Of a stretch of 8,199 bases of DNA, positions 7,616 to 8,199 are shown piece after piece. Under the pieces are notes generated by a model. It ran no database searches. It had not been told where the DNA came from and was given only the letters and a program-made list of their open reading frames with translations. The first letter of the stretch is position 1; the number at the start of each line of letters is the position of its first letter. The stretch comes from DATBFU01 sp046735265 (GTDB taxonomy: Bacteria > Acidobacteriota > Thermoanaerobaculia > UBA5066 > Gp7-AA6). The position numbers and the translations under genes were made by a program. Where the stretch lies: NCBI GenBank assembly GCA_046735265.1, contig JBKPSZ010000054.1:1-8199 (forward strand), in the 5' to 3' direction.

Positions 7616-8199
7616 TTAATGGAAGGCGGGCGGCGCGCCCCGCCCTGCGGGAGAGGGGGCCAAGGACGCGAGGGCGAGCACTTCGTCCGCGATCCGGTCC
7701 GTGTATTCGAGCAGCCCGTGATCCCCATCGGGAATCTCGACGAGACGGGAGCCGGGGACGAGCCGGCCGGAGGCTTCCCATCGGTCCCAGACCTCCCGAA
7801 CCGAGTCGAAGGGCACGCTCTCGTCGCGGCGCCCCATGATGACCACGACGGGAACCTCCGGCGGATCGCGGTCGGCGTCGAAACCCGCCATCTCCTCGAA
7901 GAAGCGGCGGTGGATCGGGAGCTCCATCCCCGCGCCGAAGTGGAAAAATGGGATCGGGTCTCCGAGCGGCAGCTTTTCGAGCCAGCGCGGCCCGAATCCG
8001 AGCGCGGGCGCGATCAGGAGAAGCGGCGAGTGCAGGGCGAGACGCGCCGAAGCGAGTGCCACGAGAGCCCCGAGAGAGCTGCCGCAGACGACCGCCGGCA
8101 TGTGCCGGCGGGTCTCCCAGAAGGCGAGCCGGGCCATACCGCGGAAATCCAGCCGCTCGAAGGAGGGAATGTTGAGATCCGGGGCGATCACCCTCAGAC
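7616..8199 (-). CDS. Alpha/beta hydrolase, YqiA-like esterase type (5' end outside window)
   Basis: This is the C-terminal 194 or so residues of a serine hydrolase with the alpha/beta fold. The opening piece VIAPDLNIPSFERL is the second strand region seen in YqiA/UPF0227-like esterases, whose LHGF oxyanion segment should lie just outside the window. Counting from the Val codon at 8191, the nucleophile elbow is GSSLG at 37-41 (Ser39). The acid is Asp123 in MGRRDESVPFDSV and the base is His158 in PDGDHGLLEY, so the triad is complete. The GTG at 8191 reads as an internal Val, and the frame is open to the window edge, so it is not the start. The short Pro/Ala/Gly tail (APSPAGRGAPPAFH) looks disordered. 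The natural substrate cannot be told. The TAA stop at 7618-7616 is followed in the same frame, after four codons, by the next gene. Confidence 0.88.
   Translation of the reverse strand, partial: LRVIAPDLNIPSFERLDFRGMARLAFWETRRHMPAVVCGSSLGALVALASARLALHSPLLLIAPALGFGPRWLEKLPLGDPIPFFHFGAGMELPIHRRFFEEMAGFDADRDPPEVPVVVIMGRRDESVPFDSVREVWDRWEASGRLVPGSRLVEIPDGDHGLLEYTDRIADEVLALASLAPSPAGRGAPPAFH

Noticed and set aside
7625..7644. GC hairpin (GGCGGG/CCCGCC, eight-base loop) near the end of the hydrolase gene
   Set aside because: It lies inside coding sequence, has no T-run, and such inverted repeats are expected by chance at this GC content.
6777..7839. Long frames on both strands overlapping the eight-helix membrane protein
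   Set aside because: Arg/Pro/Ser-rich shadows; only the 6845-7603 minus frame gives a coherent membrane protein.

Overview
The window is strongly GC-rich DNA from a free-living bacterium, packed with genes and with short intergenic gaps. It splits into a plus-strand half (1-5607) and a minus-strand half (5687-8199) that converge on a clear intrinsic terminator at about 5630-5671. An energy-conserving respiratory complex I of the 14-subunit NuoA-N type, a glutamate dehydrogenase, and a surface protein with an LPKTA/hydrophobic/Arg tail together suggest an Acidobacteriota-like organism. That placement is inferred from recalled protein style, not from a marker gene, and is only moderately to weakly supported.

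Region 1 (1-3330) is the distal end of a nuo operon: the last 94 residues of NuoL, then complete NuoM and NuoN. These are the three antiporter-like, proton-pumping membrane subunits of NADH:quinone oxidoreductase. Their order and tight spacing (34 nt between nuoL and nuoM; nuoM stop overlapping a TTG start of nuoN) are the usual operon arrangement. All key charged membrane residues of NuoM and NuoN can be seen.

Region 2 (3331-4705) holds a Glu/Leu/Phe/Val-type dehydrogenase, most likely NAD(P)-glutamate dehydrogenase. It lies 67 nt after nuoN with its own strong ribosome binding site and no terminator between. Oxidative deamination of glutamate could feed NADH to complex I, so the adjacency makes metabolic sense but is not proof of co-regulation.

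Region 3 (4706-5686) has a possible extended -10 promoter and a secreted protein made of two related small domains, an Ala/Pro linker and an LPxTG-like C-terminal anchor, closed by the terminator.

Region 4 (8199 down to 5687, minus strand) reads as a four-gene run. It starts with an alpha/beta hydrolase of the YqiA-like esterase type (5' end outside the window). Next is an eight-helix membrane protein of unknown function, then a small membrane protein with four CxxC zinc-ribbon motifs. Last is a cyclase-family metal hydrolase resembling bacterial kynurenine formamidase (KynB), which has an intact active site but no canonical start codon where the protein should begin. I see no RNA genes, CRISPR arrays, insertion sequences or phage genes. 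No clear new system is present; the best leads are the LPKTA surface protein, the cyclase start problem and the two unassigned membrane proteins.
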